A model generated the notes under the pieces. That model was not told where the DNA came from. It did not search any database and worked only from the letters and a program-made list of their open reading frames with translations. DNA of 64,000 bases, from positions 41,722 to 105,721 of the forward strand of contig JAFTCC010000028.1 of the NCBI GenBank assembly GCA_017454915.1. Reading direction: 5' to 3'. This DNA comes from Paludibacteraceae bacterium (GTDB lineage: Bacteria; Bacteroidota; Bacteroidia; Bacteroidales; Paludibacteraceae). Shown piece by piece: positions 36,096 through 44,271 of the stretch; the stretch's first letter is position 1; every line of letters begins with the position of its first letter. Made by a program: the position numbers and the translations under genes.

Positions 36096-37187
36096 TTAGC
36101 GCTCTTTTGCATTTATTAGTTCGGCAGCTTGCTGATATGTAATCTCGGCAAGCATTTCGTTGTTAGAGTTTTCTCCGTTTAGAGCGTTGAAAAGTCTTCT
36201 TAAACCTATTTTCCCGCCTCCTTGATGGACGATGCATACAATGCAGATGTTCTGCAACCCTACGGCAGAGGAAATAATGTCAATTCCCGTGTTCCCAAGT
36301 TGATGTCTTGCCAGCCTGTATGCGTCAATTGAATATTTTTTAATAAGTCTGTCCACATCTCCTAATGTTTTGCATCCGAATGCCACGAACACCGGCATAT
36401 ATCCCATCAGCGGCACTTCCTGTATTTCAGCTTGGTTGATTGCGGCAATTCGTTTGTTGAGTGCATCCAGAGGTCTGATGTCAAAGTAACTTTTGAATGT
36501 CTCGCCGTCAAGCATGACATCGTCGAGTTTGCCGTTCTGCACTAATTGCTGCACCCTCCGTCTATAGTCATTTATTTCAGTCCTAATTCGGCTAAATTCA
36601 TCGTCTGCCAATTCCAGCATGCCTGCCAGCCTGTTCATTTGCCGGAGATATTCACGGGGTATTTCAATGCCTGTTTTGTATCCCGTGTCGTGGTTGATGG
36701 CAGCCCATGCGTGCTGTAGGGTAGTGCGAAGTTGCAGTTCAAAACGGATGCCTCTGAACTTTTGCATTTCGGGGGCTGCAAGCGCAGACTCAGGAAGCCG
36801 GCAGACATAGTGGAGGGAATTGTAGCCAAAGCTGTCCAACTGGTGTAGCCGCCGCTTGTCAACCGAATCGTCCCAATCTATGTCGAACATGCGTTCTGTC
36901 ATTGCAGCAATTCGGTCCACGTCGTCGGTGTAGTAAGTGATTATACGAGCGCCCAGTATGTCGGTGATGTCAGACAGCGAAGCATATTTTTGCCCTTTTA
37001 GTTTAAGTTTGCCCACGAGGCTTTTCTCTGTTTTGACGCGTGTCTCAACGGCGGTAACTTCTAACTCGTTCTTGGCAAGCTCGTCACGAAGCATGGACTC
37101 GATTTTGTCCTGCAGCTCGTTGTACATTGGTAAACGTGTCCTGTACTCGTCAAGTATGAGGCTGCTGTGAGGGTCGAGTAGTTCCAT
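36096..37187 (-). CDS. RelA/SpoT-domain alarmone synthetase
   Basis: A 363-residue protein. Residues about 1-200 are a RelA/SpoT nucleotidyltransferase domain with intact active-site elements: Arg50, Lys52, Ser56 and Lys60, the DITDILGARI segment (Asp76, Arg81), the G-loop SFGYNSLHY (Tyr122) and ELQLRTTLQHAWA (Glu150, Gln152, Arg154). It has no N-terminal hydrolase domain, so it is a monofunctional synthetase. Residues about 205-363 form a C-terminal region I do not recognise; it is longer than in RelP/RelQ. The start overlaps the STAS gene stop by one base (TAATG), so the two are coupled. It probably makes (p)ppGpp or a related nucleotide. Confidence 0.87.
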   Translation of the reverse strand: MELLDPHSSLILDEYRTRLPMYNELQDKIESMLRDELAKNELEVTAVETRVKTEKSLVGKLKLKGQKYASLSDITDILGARIITYYTDDVDRIAAMTERMFDIDWDDSVDKRRLHQLDSFGYNSLHYVCRLPESALAAPEMQKFRGIRFELQLRTTLQHAWAAINHDTGYKTGIEIPREYLRQMNRLAGMLELADDEFSRIRTEINDYRRRVQQLVQNGKLDDVMLDGETFKSYFDIRPLDALNKRIAAINQAEIQEVPLMGYMPVFVAFGCKTLGDVDRLIKKYSIDAYRLARHQLGNTGIDIISSAVGLQNICIVCIVHQGGGKIGLRRLFNALNGENSNNEMLAEITYQQAAELINAKER

Positions 37188-37489
37188 TATTGAATGTCAA
37201 AAAGGCTGATGAAGCCTGTCATGGCAAATACTTGTCTAATGTCAGCATTAATATTTTTAATGATGACTTTGTTGTTCTTTTGTGCAGCTTCTTTCCTTAT
37301 GCTCAAGAAGATGCGCAGTCCGGACGACGAGATGTATTCAAGCTCGGTGCAGTCCAGCACAATCTCTTTGTTCGTAGCTTCAAGCAAGGGGCGTACATCT
37401 TCAGATGTTTGGGCGGCTGCCGCGGTGTCAAGCCTGCCGGAAAAAAATGCTGTGAGCCGTGAATCGCTTACTTCAATTGTAGTTTTCAT
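37187..37489 (-). CDS. STAS-domain anti-sigma factor antagonist
   Basis: A 100-residue SpoIIAA/RsbV-like protein. The phosphorylation motif reads EYISSSGLRI, where Ser55 aligns with the switch serine of SpoIIAA. The LDCTELEYI strand and the final MTGFISLFDI helix are as in the family. In partner switching, such proteins are phosphorylated by an HATPase anti-factor and reactivated by a PP2C phosphatase. Both activities are encoded in the gene directly upstream (14 bp). No sigma factor gene is in reach, so the output is not a classical one; the coupled alarmone synthetase is the obvious candidate. Confidence 0.9.
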   Translation of the reverse strand: MKTTIEVSDSRLTAFFSGRLDTAAAAQTSEDVRPLLEATNKEIVLDCTELEYISSSGLRIFLSIRKEAAQKNNKVIIKNINADIRQVFAMTGFISLFDIQ

Positions 37490-37503
37490 ATTTTCTGATT
37501 GTC

Positions 37504-39603
37504 TTAAAGTTTCTTGATTAGCGTTAGAATGTTTTTGTTATCCTTACGTTCATATTTTATTTCGTCCATTATCTGCCTGACAAGGTGAATGCCGAGTCCA
37601 CCGATTGCCCTTTCTTCTGCCGGCAGGGTGATGTCAGGCTCTTCTTGTTTAGTTGGGTCAAACGGAATCCCGTTGTCGGAAATAATGAACACGATTGACT
37701 TTTCACATCTTTCAGCCTCGATGAGCACTTGTCCGCTCTTGTCTTTGGGATAGGCGTAGAGCATCACGTTGCTCACAGCTTCTTCCAAAGCAAGGTTGAT
37801 GGTCATCTCAAGCACTTGCGGCAGCCCAAGTCCGTCAATCCATTGGGCTAAAGTGGGAATTTGCTGAATGTCATTGCGCATCACAATAGAATGTCTGACC
37901 ATGTGCTCCTGTTCAGTATCGTCGCCTTGGCCGTGTTTGATGAACCGTATGGCAAGCATTGTCAAATCGTCGCTCTGCTCCGCATTGCCGACAAATTTGT
38001 CAATGGCGTCTTTAACAATTTTAGTTTGTTGCTCGGCTGTGATGTCTTGCCCCCAAGTTTCTATTGTAGTAAACAATCGTTCTTCACCGAATTGTGTCTT
38101 CTTTGCGTCTTCGGCTTCTGTCAGGCCGTCGGTGTAAAGAAACATTGTGTCGCCGCTATCAATGTCGCCAGTCTGCGAGGTGAATGCGAAGCCCGATAGT
38201 ATTCCAAGTGGCAAATTGGGTACGCATGGCAGCATTGTCGGTTGCCCGTTTCTGATTATGACAGGCGCATTGTGTCCGGCGTTGCAGTATTCTAAATGTC
38301 CGGTGTCCATGTCCAAGATGCCAAGAAACAACGTGACAAACATGTTTTGCTCGTTGGTTTCCGACATGGAGTCGTTCATCTGTGTTATTATTTTTGCAGG
38401 CGAGTCTTCATGCGCCGAAACAGAACGGAACAGCGAACGTGTTACAGCCATAACAAGCGAGGCGGGAATGCCTTTGCCGCTTACATCGCCTATGCAGAAC
38501 AAGAGTTTACGGCCGCGGATGTAGAAGTCGTACAAGTCACCGCCGACTTCTTTAGCGGGAATTATTATGCCATGTATGTTGAGGTCCTTGCAACCCTGAA
38601 AAGGAGGAAACGCTTTAGGAAGCATTGCCAACTGAATTTTCTTGGCTATCGTCAAGTCTCTCTCTATAAGGCTGTTCTGTCTGTTAACAGCAATCAGATT
38701 TTTGATGTTTGCTGACGAACGGTAGAGGATGAGACCGAGCATAATAAGCCCGAGAAACATCAGAAGCGTCACAATCTGACCTATGCGTCGTAAGTTGCCA
38801 AATATAACGTCATCCGGAATTATTATTGACATGCTCCAGCCTGTGGCGTCAATAAACTCGTTGAAAATATGATATTTGCGTCCGGCTATGGTGTCAGGCG
38901 GCGAGGTCAGGTTTGTGCCGTTGCCAGAAGTTATTGAGTAGTAACTGTCGGGGTACACCTGCAAGTATTTTGATAGTTTTTGCAGGTGTTCGAGCGAGAT
39001 GTCTGCCAGTGCCACTCCAACTATCGTCCCAAATTTGTCGCGAATAGGGAATGAACAGCTCACAAGCATGGCTCTGGCTCCGGCATTGTCGAAATATGGT
39101 TCGCACCACCAGCAACTGTCATACTGCATCCCGTTATTGTACCACTCCATTTCAAAATAGTTGTGGTATTCGCTGCCTATCTGCCGGCTTTCTATTAGGC
39201 TTTTGTCGCCCGTTACCGCTTCACAGCTGTAAGCCTCAAACCACTTGCCGGCAACAGGGTAGTAGTTCTCTCGCATGGCAATGGCAGCCCCGACCATGTT
39301 TGGGGTGTTCTGAACCATAAACCTTGTGATGCTGAACATCGAATCAGGGTGTTGCAAGTCGCGCTCTGCAAGCATAGCCATGGTTCGTACTGCCACTTCA
39401 ATCTGCGAAGTGATGACGTTGATTTCCAGTTCAGCACGGCTCAGTTCACTTTCTGCACGTCTCACAGCCTCTTCCCGTATGCCGTTGCGGCTGAAAAAGT
39501 ACTGTATGCAAGCTGTGCATTCAAGAACGATGGCGGCAACTATGAGTATCCACAGCCCCCCGCGCGAACGCATGCCATCATTTTTTTTTGTCGATTTATG
39601 CAT
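37504..39603 (-). CDS. membrane sensor with SpoIIE phosphatase and HATPase anti-factor domains
   Basis: A 699-residue protein with, in order: a membrane helix (about 17-38), a dCache-like extracellular sensor domain (about 40-275), a second helix (about 280-305), a PP2C/SpoIIE phosphatase domain (about 340-560; GGDLYDF, GDVSGKGIPAS, NAGHNAP, TDGLTEAED, SDDLTM) and an HATPase domain of the RsbW/SpoIIAB type (about 575-699; LALEEAVSNV N-box, ISDNGIPFDP, GGLGIHLV). One polypeptide thus holds both the kinase and the phosphatase for the STAS partner, and can couple an outside signal to it. The start at 39603 is preferred over the longer frame because upstream sequence is leader. First gene of the operon. 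Confidence 0.9.
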   Translation of the reverse strand: MHKSTKKNDGMRSRGGLWILIVAAIVLECTACIQYFFSRNGIREEAVRRAESELSRAELEINVITSQIEVAVRTMAMLAERDLQHPDSMFSITRFMVQNTPNMVGAAIAMRENYYPVAGKWFEAYSCEAVTGDKSLIESRQIGSEYHNYFEMEWYNNGMQYDSCWWCEPYFDNAGARAMLVSCSFPIRDKFGTIVGVALADISLEHLQKLSKYLQVYPDSYYSITSGNGTNLTSPPDTIAGRKYHIFNEFIDATGWSMSIIIPDDVIFGNLRRIGQIVTLLMFLGLIMLGLILYRSSANIKNLIAVNRQNSLIERDLTIAKKIQLAMLPKAFPPFQGCKDLNIHGIIIPAKEVGGDLYDFYIRGRKLLFCIGDVSGKGIPASLVMAVTRSLFRSVSAHEDSPAKIITQMNDSMSETNEQNMFVTLFLGILDMDTGHLEYCNAGHNAPVIIRNGQPTMLPCVPNLPLGILSGFAFTSQTGDIDSGDTMFLYTDGLTEAEDAKKTQFGEERLFTTIETWGQDITAEQQTKIVKDAIDKFVGNAEQSDDLTMLAIRFIKHGQGDDTEQEHMVRHSIVMRNDIQQIPTLAQWIDGLGLPQVLEMTINLALEEAVSNVMLYAYPKDKSGQVLIEAERCEKSIVFIISDNGIPFDPTKQEEPDITLPAEERAIGGLGIHLVRQIMDEIKYERKDNKNILTLIKKL

Positions 39604-39635
39604 GGGCAACAAAAGTTTTTGAACTTTACAAAGTG

Positions 39636-39643
39636 CAAATTTA
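39636..39643 (-). promoter_or_regulatory. -7 box (TAAATTTG) for the signalling operon
   Basis: On the minus strand TAAATTTG fits TAnnTTTG and lies 32 bases before the ATG at 39603. The -33 element is poorly defined. It is the only promoter-like box seen ahead of the six genes. Confidence 0.45.
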
Positions 39644-39715
39644 CAAAAAAATACAAAAATAAACACATGCAATTTCACCCAAAGCGCAAATTTATGTATC
39701 AAAAAAGTAATAATC

Positions 39716-39746
39716 TTGCCTAATTCAAAATAAAATCGTAACTTTG
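39716..39746 (+). promoter_or_regulatory. infC operon promoter
   Basis: TTG at 39716-39718, a 20-bp spacer and TAACTTTG at 39739-39746 are an excellent match. The leader to the AUC start is about 75 nt and carries AGGAGG at 39813-39818. Confidence 0.78.
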
Positions 39747-39826
39747 CAGGCTGAAAATCGTGGCAGATAATGCCGTGGTTTGAAAGATAGTGTAGTCAAT
39801 TAATTTAATTTTAGGAGGATACAGCA

Positions 39827-40453
39827 ATCGCAAACCCTAACAACCGGTCTCGCGGACCAGAGAAGAAAGAACTTCCGAACCGCATAAATGATAAATTGCG
39901 CTTTGACCGTGAACTCAGGTTAGTCGGCGACAACATTGAGGACATTCGTTCGACTGCTGCTAAATTGTTCGGCAAACCAGGCGACAAGGATATTTATTCA
40001 GGACCCGAGGCCATAAAAATAGCTGACAGCCTTGAGTTGGATCTTGTAGAGATTTCCGCCAATGCCCAGCCGCCAGTGTGCAAGATTATTGACTATCAGA
40101 AATATCTTTATCAGCAGAAACGCCGTGAGAAAGAGAAGAAAGCTAATTCTGCTAAGGTCGTGGTTAAAGAAATCCGATTTGGACCGCAAACGGACGACCA
40201 TGACTATAATTTCAAACTGAAACACGCGCAGGAGTTCCTCAAAGAGGGAAATAAAGTACGTGCCTACGTGTTCTTCCGCGGCAGGGCAATACAGTTTAAG
40301 GAGCAAGGCGAAGAACTGCTGCTCCGTTTTGCCAACGACTTGCTCGAAGTGGCAAAAGTTGATCAGATGCCGAGGCTTGACGGGAAAAGGATGTTTCTCT
40401 ACCTGTCACCTAAAAAACAGACCCCGGCTGCCAAAGCAGAAAATAAAGAATAA
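39827..40453 (+). CDS. infC: translation initiation factor IF-3, starting at AUC
   Basis: A 208-residue initiation factor that binds the 30S subunit and checks start-codon choice. The N-terminal [12 protein letters not shown] segment and C-terminal [17 protein letters not shown] are IF-3 hallmarks. In frame upstream there is a TAG at 39812-39814 and no ATG, GTG or TTG before the conserved NRIN segment. The only plausible start is ATC at 39827, 8 nt after a perfect AGGAGG, which is rare in Bacteroidota. A start at TTG 39896 would remove NRIN. Non-AUG starts in infC are a known device for IF-3 autoregulation in other bacteria. rpmI and rplT follow. Confidence 0.92.
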   Translation: MANPNNRSRGPEKKELPNRINDKLRFDRELRLVGDNIEDIRSTAAKLFGKPGDKDIYSGPEAIKIADSLELDLVEISANAQPPVCKIIDYQKYLYQQKRREKEKKANSAKVVVKEIRFGPQTDDHDYNFKLKHAQEFLKEGNKVRAYVFFRGRAIQFKEQGEELLLRFANDLLEVAKVDQMPRLDGKRMFLYLSPKKQTPAAKAENKE

Positions 40454-40486
40454 TCATCAACCTAATAATTATTAACTTTTTTAATC

Positions 40487-40684
40487 ATGCCAAAATTGAA
40501 AACTAATTCCGGTGCCAAAAAGAGGTTCGCCCTTACCGGAACAGGAAAAATCAAGAGAAAACATGCTTATCACAGTCACATCCTGACTAAAAAAACCAAA
40601 AAGCAGAAACGTAATCTGGTACATGTAGCCATCCTCGACAACAGCAACAAAAAGGCTGTTCGCGAAATGCTCTGCCTCCGTTAA
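40487..40684 (+). CDS. rpmI: 50S ribosomal protein L35
   Basis: A 65-residue basic protein with the L35 pattern [28 protein letters not shown] and [12 protein letters not shown]. It lies 33 bp after infC in the conserved infC-rpmI-rplT order, and is probably covered by the same feedback control. Confidence 0.97.
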   Translation: MPKLKTNSGAKKRFALTGTGKIKRKHAYHSHILTKKTKKQKRNLVHVAILDNSNKKAVREMLCLR

Positions 40685-40786
40685 TGCCTTTTAATTAGTT
40701 TTCTCAATCATTTTAGTTTAACCGAGTGATTAGCCACACAAGTTTGCCGACAACGGCAGCGCTAACTCTCAAAAATCAATTTAATT

Positions 40787-41131
40787 ATGCCAAGATCAGT
40801 AAATCATGTTGCTTCACGCAACAGAAGGAAAAGAATCCTCAAACTCACAAGGGGTAACTTTGGTGCACGCCGCAATGTTTGGACCGTAGCCAAAAACACA
40901 TGGGAAAAAGGTTTGCAATATGCATTCCGTGACCGCCGTAACAAAAAACGCAATTTCCGTGCTCTTTGGATTCAGCGTATTAACGCCGCTGCACGCCTCG
41001 AAGGTTTGTCATATTCACAACTCATGGGTGCGCTTCACAAAGCTGGCATCGAAATGAACCGCAAAGTGCTCGCAGACCTGGCAATGAACCAACCTGCAGC
41101 ATTCAAGGCTATCGTTGATAAAGTTAAGTAA
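40787..41131 (+). CDS. rplT: 50S ribosomal protein L20
   Basis: A 114-residue L20 with the standard start [19 protein letters not shown] and the [13 protein letters not shown] and [10 protein letters not shown] blocks. In other bacteria L20 binds its own leader mRNA; whether the 102-bp gap from rpmI has such a site here is unclear, and I see no strong structure. Confidence 0.97.
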   Translation: MPRSVNHVASRNRRKRILKLTRGNFGARRNVWTVAKNTWEKGLQYAFRDRRNKKRNFRALWIQRINAAARLEGLSYSQLMGALHKAGIEMNRKVLADLAMNQPAAFKAIVDKVK

Positions 41132-41277
41132 TTTACATTTGTGTTTTTGATTGACATTGGTTAACTTAATGGCAACTTGTCAATTATCAACATGTAAATT
41201 CATAGTGTGAGGGGAATCGGGACCTTACCAGAACACAAAATCCCGAATTTGAGTAACACAAAAATAATTATTTCTAA

Positions 41278-41847
41278 ATGAGAACTTACGAATTAAAAGG
41301 CGTTAAGCGCGCCGATGTAGGCAAAAAAGCCACTAAGGCTGTCAGAAAAGCCCAAGGCGTGCCATGCGCACTGTACGGCAACGGTGAGAACATTAACTTT
41401 TGTGTAACAGCCGCTGACGTTCGCAAACTTATCTATACTCCAAACGTTTATCTTGTTCTGCTTGAAGTGGATGGCAAATCCTATAAGGCTATCATCAAAG
41501 AACTGCAATTCGCTCCCGTAAGCGAGCGCCTGCTTCACATTGACTTTCTTGCAGTTGCCGAAGACAAACCTGTTACCGTAAAATTGCCTGTTAAGCTTGA
41601 AGGACTTGCCGAAGGTGTTCGTGCCGGTGGTAAACTTAGTCAAGAAATGCGACTGCTCAAGGTTAAAGGACTTTACACCGACATCCCTAATGAGATCGTG
41701 GTTGACGTAACAAATCTTGGTCTTGGCAAACGTATTCAAGTGGCCGACCTGAGCATTGACAAGCTGACATTTGAGGATTCGAAGGATGCAATGGTTGCAC
41801 GCGTTAAGATGACCCGTGCCGCTGCTGCCGCTGCCGCAGCTAACTAA
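41278..41847 (+). CDS. rplY: 50S ribosomal protein L25 (general stress protein Ctc type)
   Basis: A 189-residue long-form L25 (TL5/Ctc) with an N-terminal 5S rRNA-binding domain (about 1-90) and a C-terminal beta domain (about 95-180) ending in a poly-Ala run. The VPCALYG and HIDFLAV blocks are diagnostic. Its 146-bp upstream gap holds an 8-bp hairpin-like pair (CGGGA ... TCCCG, about 41214-41249) that might be a leader structure. A strong terminator follows. Confidence 0.95.
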   Translation: MRTYELKGVKRADVGKKATKAVRKAQGVPCALYGNGENINFCVTAADVRKLIYTPNVYLVLLEVDGKSYKAIIKELQFAPVSERLLHIDFLAVAEDKPVTVKLPVKLEGLAEGVRAGGKLSQEMRLLKVKGLYTDIPNEIVVDVTNLGLGKRIQVADLSIDKLTFEDSKDAMVARVKMTRAAAAAAAAN

Positions 41848-41870
41848 TGTATTGTTCAGATTAACTTGCC

Positions 41871-41917
41871 AATCGCGGAGTCCCCAAAAAAGGGACCCCG
41901 CGATTCTAATAATTTTT
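41871..41917 (+). terminator. rplY terminator
   Basis: Arms AATCGCGGAGTCCC and GGGACCCCGCGATT pair with one mismatch around an A-rich loop (41871-41905), followed by a T-run near 41912-41917. Confidence 0.8.
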
Positions 41918-41965
41918 TGAAACATCAGAATTTGCACTTGGAGTTTTACCCAAGGCTTATTGGTT

Positions 41966-42580
41966 ATGTCAAAGTTTTTAATAGTAGGTTTGGGAAACAT
42001 CGGTGCGGAATACAAAGAAACGCGCCATAATGTCGGTTTTCGCCTTTTAGACGCTTTTGCGCAAAGTGTTGGCGTCGGATTTGAGGACAAGAGGTACGGA
42101 TATGTAGCTCATTGCAGGGTTAAAAATGCACAGCTGACACTCCTAAAGCCAACAACATACATGAACTTGAGCGGTATGGCGGTGCGATATTGGCTCAACG
42201 AGGAAAAAATTGAGCCTGAAAACATGCTTGTCTTAGTGGACGACATCGCACTTCCCGTGGGCACTATCAGACTACGCGGACAAGGGTCCGATGGGGGACA
42301 TAATGGACTGAAAAACATTGCGGAACTCATTGGCACGCAGAAATATCCGCGCATGAGATTTGGAATTGGAAGCGGATTTTCGCATGGAGCACAAATTAAC
42401 TATGTGCTCGGAAAATTCAATGACGAGGAAGAAATAATACTTGCTGATAAAACTAAGGACTGCATAGAACTAATTAAGAGTTTTTGTTTGCAGGGGCTCG
42501 CAAGGACGATGAACCTATTCAACGGAAATAAGAACGCCGGACATGACTCCAAGAGTCAAGAGACTCACGGTACCGAATAG
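41966..42580 (+). CDS. pth: peptidyl-tRNA hydrolase
   Basis: A 204-residue hydrolase that frees tRNA from peptidyl-tRNA. The GLGNIGAEY and ETRHNVGF blocks (catalytic His), the [10 protein letters not shown] block, DDIALPVG and [11 protein letters not shown] are all complete. ATG at 41966 is chosen over a TTG two codons before. The long C-terminal end (about 12 residues of mixed polar sequence) is not conserved. It is often next to rplY in bacteria, as here. Confidence 0.95.
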   Translation: MSKFLIVGLGNIGAEYKETRHNVGFRLLDAFAQSVGVGFEDKRYGYVAHCRVKNAQLTLLKPTTYMNLSGMAVRYWLNEEKIEPENMLVLVDDIALPVGTIRLRGQGSDGGHNGLKNIAELIGTQKYPRMRFGIGSGFSHGAQINYVLGKFNDEEEIILADKTKDCIELIKSFCLQGLARTMNLFNGNKNAGHDSKSQETHGTE

Positions 42581-42587
42581 TATGCTG

Positions 42588-42646
42588 GTCATTAAGTCAG
42601 ACTTTAGGCATCGCAGGTGTAGAATTAAATTTAGTATGGGTTAAAT
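42588..42646 (+). repeat. possible degenerate copy of the intergenic repeat family
   Basis: Contains GGTCATTA, GGTGTAGA-ATTA and GGGTTAA in the same order as 47009-47209, but the match is partial. It fills the gap between pth and lptE. Confidence 0.3.
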
Positions 42647-43153
42647 ATGAAAGGTAAATCACTTATAATCACGTGTTTTGTGGCGTTGCTATGCGGTTGT
42701 GCCGTAAGTTTTAAATTTAACGGTGCCAGTATTGACTATACCAAGACCAGGACCATTTCGATATTGGACTTTCCTAACCATGCAGAGTTGGTAAACCCAA
42801 ATCTATCAAGTTCTTTTTCGGAGGCTGTTCGTGATCAGTTTAGTAGGCAGACGCGCCTTGAGTTTGTCAAAAGCGATGGCGACCTTCACATCGAGGGAGA
42901 AATTACAGGCTATCAAATCCAGTCAATGGCGGTTAGCGCTGACAGTTACGCAGCCCAAACCAAGTTGACACTGACAGTAAAAGTTCGCTTCAGCAACAAA
43001 GCAAATTCTGAAGATGACTTTGAACGTAACTACACGGCCTATCAAACGTTTGACAGCAACAGGATGCTGACTGACGTTCAGGACGAATTATGCACGATAA
43101 TGTCGCAAGAAATAGCTGAAAAAATATACAATGACACGGTTGCGAAATGGTAA
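42647..43153 (+). CDS. lptE: LptE-like LPS-assembly lipoprotein
   Basis: A 168-residue protein with a signal peptide and lipobox LLCGC (lipid-modified Cys near 18). The Bacteroidota LptE pattern is visible in VSFKFNGASIDYTK, ISILDFPNHAELVNPNLS and ADSYAAQTKLTLTVKVRF. LptE plugs the LptD barrel in the outer membrane for LPS insertion. The next gene overlaps its end by 7 bp; secG follows, a common arrangement in Bacteroidota. Confidence 0.88.
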   Translation: MKGKSLIITCFVALLCGCAVSFKFNGASIDYTKTRTISILDFPNHAELVNPNLSSSFSEAVRDQFSRQTRLEFVKSDGDLHIEGEITGYQIQSMAVSADSYAAQTKLTLTVKVRFSNKANSEDDFERNYTAYQTFDSNRMLTDVQDELCTIMSQEIAEKIYNDTVAKW

Positions 43154-43761
43154 ACAGTGTATCAATAGAGCAATTTTCGACCTTGTTGACGCATCCGTGG
43201 CAGGCTGGTGAAGAGCATTTGCCAATTATTGACGAGCTCATTGCCTCGTATCCTTATTTTGGAGCTGCCCGAATGTTGCGGCTTGCCGTTTTGGAGCGTC
43301 TTAATGATGTTAGGGCAGAGGCAGAATTGGAGCGTACTGTAGTATATGCGCCATCGTCAAAAACATTGTATAACTATGTCAACTCATTGCCTGCCCCGAC
43401 TATGACTGTAGAAGAGGTGTCGCCTGCGCCGGGCTCCTATTTCGATACTCTGCAAAGGCTTGAACGACAGGCGGAAAAATCTCATAAGACGCTCGAAGAA
43501 TTAGCTGTGGAGCTTGCAAAGGCAAGACAAAAAACAGTCGTGCAGACTGTTGCATCAGCCCAACAGCAGCTTATTGAGAATGCAGACGATATTGAACAGT
43601 ACCGAATGGCAGCGAAAAATGGCGATGTTGCGTGCGCATTAGAAAGATTATCAGCGATAAATTTGCATAATCCAAAAAAAATTAGTTACTTTGCAGAAAG
43701 AAAACGTTATCTGGAATTAGTTAACGAAATAGTAAATAAAAAAGGTAATAATAAAAAATAA
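43147..43761 (+). CDS. uncharacterised protein between lptE and secG
   Basis: A 204-residue soluble, mostly helical protein of unknown function. No signal peptide or membrane segment is seen. A Glu/Lys/Ala-rich stretch near residues 95-150 may form a coiled coil, and the C-terminal third (YRMAAKNGDVACALERLSAINLHNPKK... type) recalls a short TPR-like pair of helices. The start overlaps lptE by 7 bp and secG lies 11 bp downstream, so it belongs to the same operon. A role in envelope assembly is inferred from position only. Confidence 0.7.
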   Translation: MVNSVSIEQFSTLLTHPWQAGEEHLPIIDELIASYPYFGAARMLRLAVLERLNDVRAEAELERTVVYAPSSKTLYNYVNSLPAPTMTVEEVSPAPGSYFDTLQRLERQAEKSHKTLEELAVELAKARQKTVVQTVASAQQQLIENADDIEQYRMAAKNGDVACALERLSAINLHNPKKISYFAERKRYLELVNEIVNKKGNNKK

Positions 43762-43772
43762 ATCAAATAGTT

Positions 43773-44117
43773 ATGTACACATTTCTTATTGTGGCAATAA
43801 TGGTGATTGCCATACTTTTGGTTCTTGTAGTCCTCGTGCAGCGCTCTAAAGGTGGTGGTTTGGCGCAAGATTTTAATAGCGGAAACTCTATTTTGGGCGT
43901 TAAAGGGACGACTGATTTCATAGAAAAGACCACTTGGACTTTAGTCGCTTTGCTTGTTGTATTGTCAATTCTTGCAGTTGGAGTTCGCAAGAGCAGCAGT
44001 GAGGTTGATAACGGCGGCTCGCGCATCTCGCAGCAGGTGCAGGAGGCGCAAGAGGAAATTCAAGCCCAAGCTCCTGCCAACTTCGGCGAAGAGGGCGAAG
44101 AGGCAGCAGAGGACTAA
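43773..44117 (+). CDS. secG: preprotein translocase subunit SecG
   Basis: A 114-residue inner-membrane protein with two helices (about 2-21 and 53-70) flanking the SecG signature LVQRSKGGGLAQDF and NSILGVKGTTDF. It is an accessory subunit of the SecYEG channel. The C-terminal tail of about 40 residues is acidic and rich in Gln/Ala, as often in Bacteroidota. A 15-bp terminator follows. Confidence 0.94.
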   Translation: MYTFLIVAIMVIAILLVLVVLVQRSKGGGLAQDFNSGNSILGVKGTTDFIEKTTWTLVALLVVLSILAVGVRKSSSEVDNGGSRISQQVQEAQEEIQAQAPANFGEEGEEAAED

Positions 44118-44129
44118 TCAATTCCTTAT

Positions 44130-44170
44130 CACAATGCATTGGCATACGCGTGCCAATGCATTGTGTTTTA
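44130..44170 (+). terminator. terminator of the lptE-secG operon
   Basis: A perfect 15-bp stem (44130-44144/44151-44165) with a 6-nt loop, followed by TTTTATT. Confidence 0.88.
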
Positions 44171-44271
44171 TTACGCATGGAAACACAAGAAAATTTCTAT
44201 AAATTCAACTAACCCCAATATTAACCTATTAAAACATTTAACCTATGTAGAAACTTTTATCTTTTTTCGCA

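Noticed and set aside
40685..40786. L20-type autoregulatory leader between rpmI and rplT
   Set aside because: The gap is only 102 bp and shows no clear pseudoknot or hairpin by eye; I cannot support it.
41214..41249. Ribosomal-protein leader element before rplY
   Set aside because: Only one short imperfect hairpin is visible and I recognise no known leader family, so it is mentioned in the gene note but not annotated.
44245..44250. Genome-wide TAG recoding to explain the codon-2 stop
   Set aside because: TAG is used as a normal stop elsewhere (11174-11176), and no suppressor tRNA is in the window.
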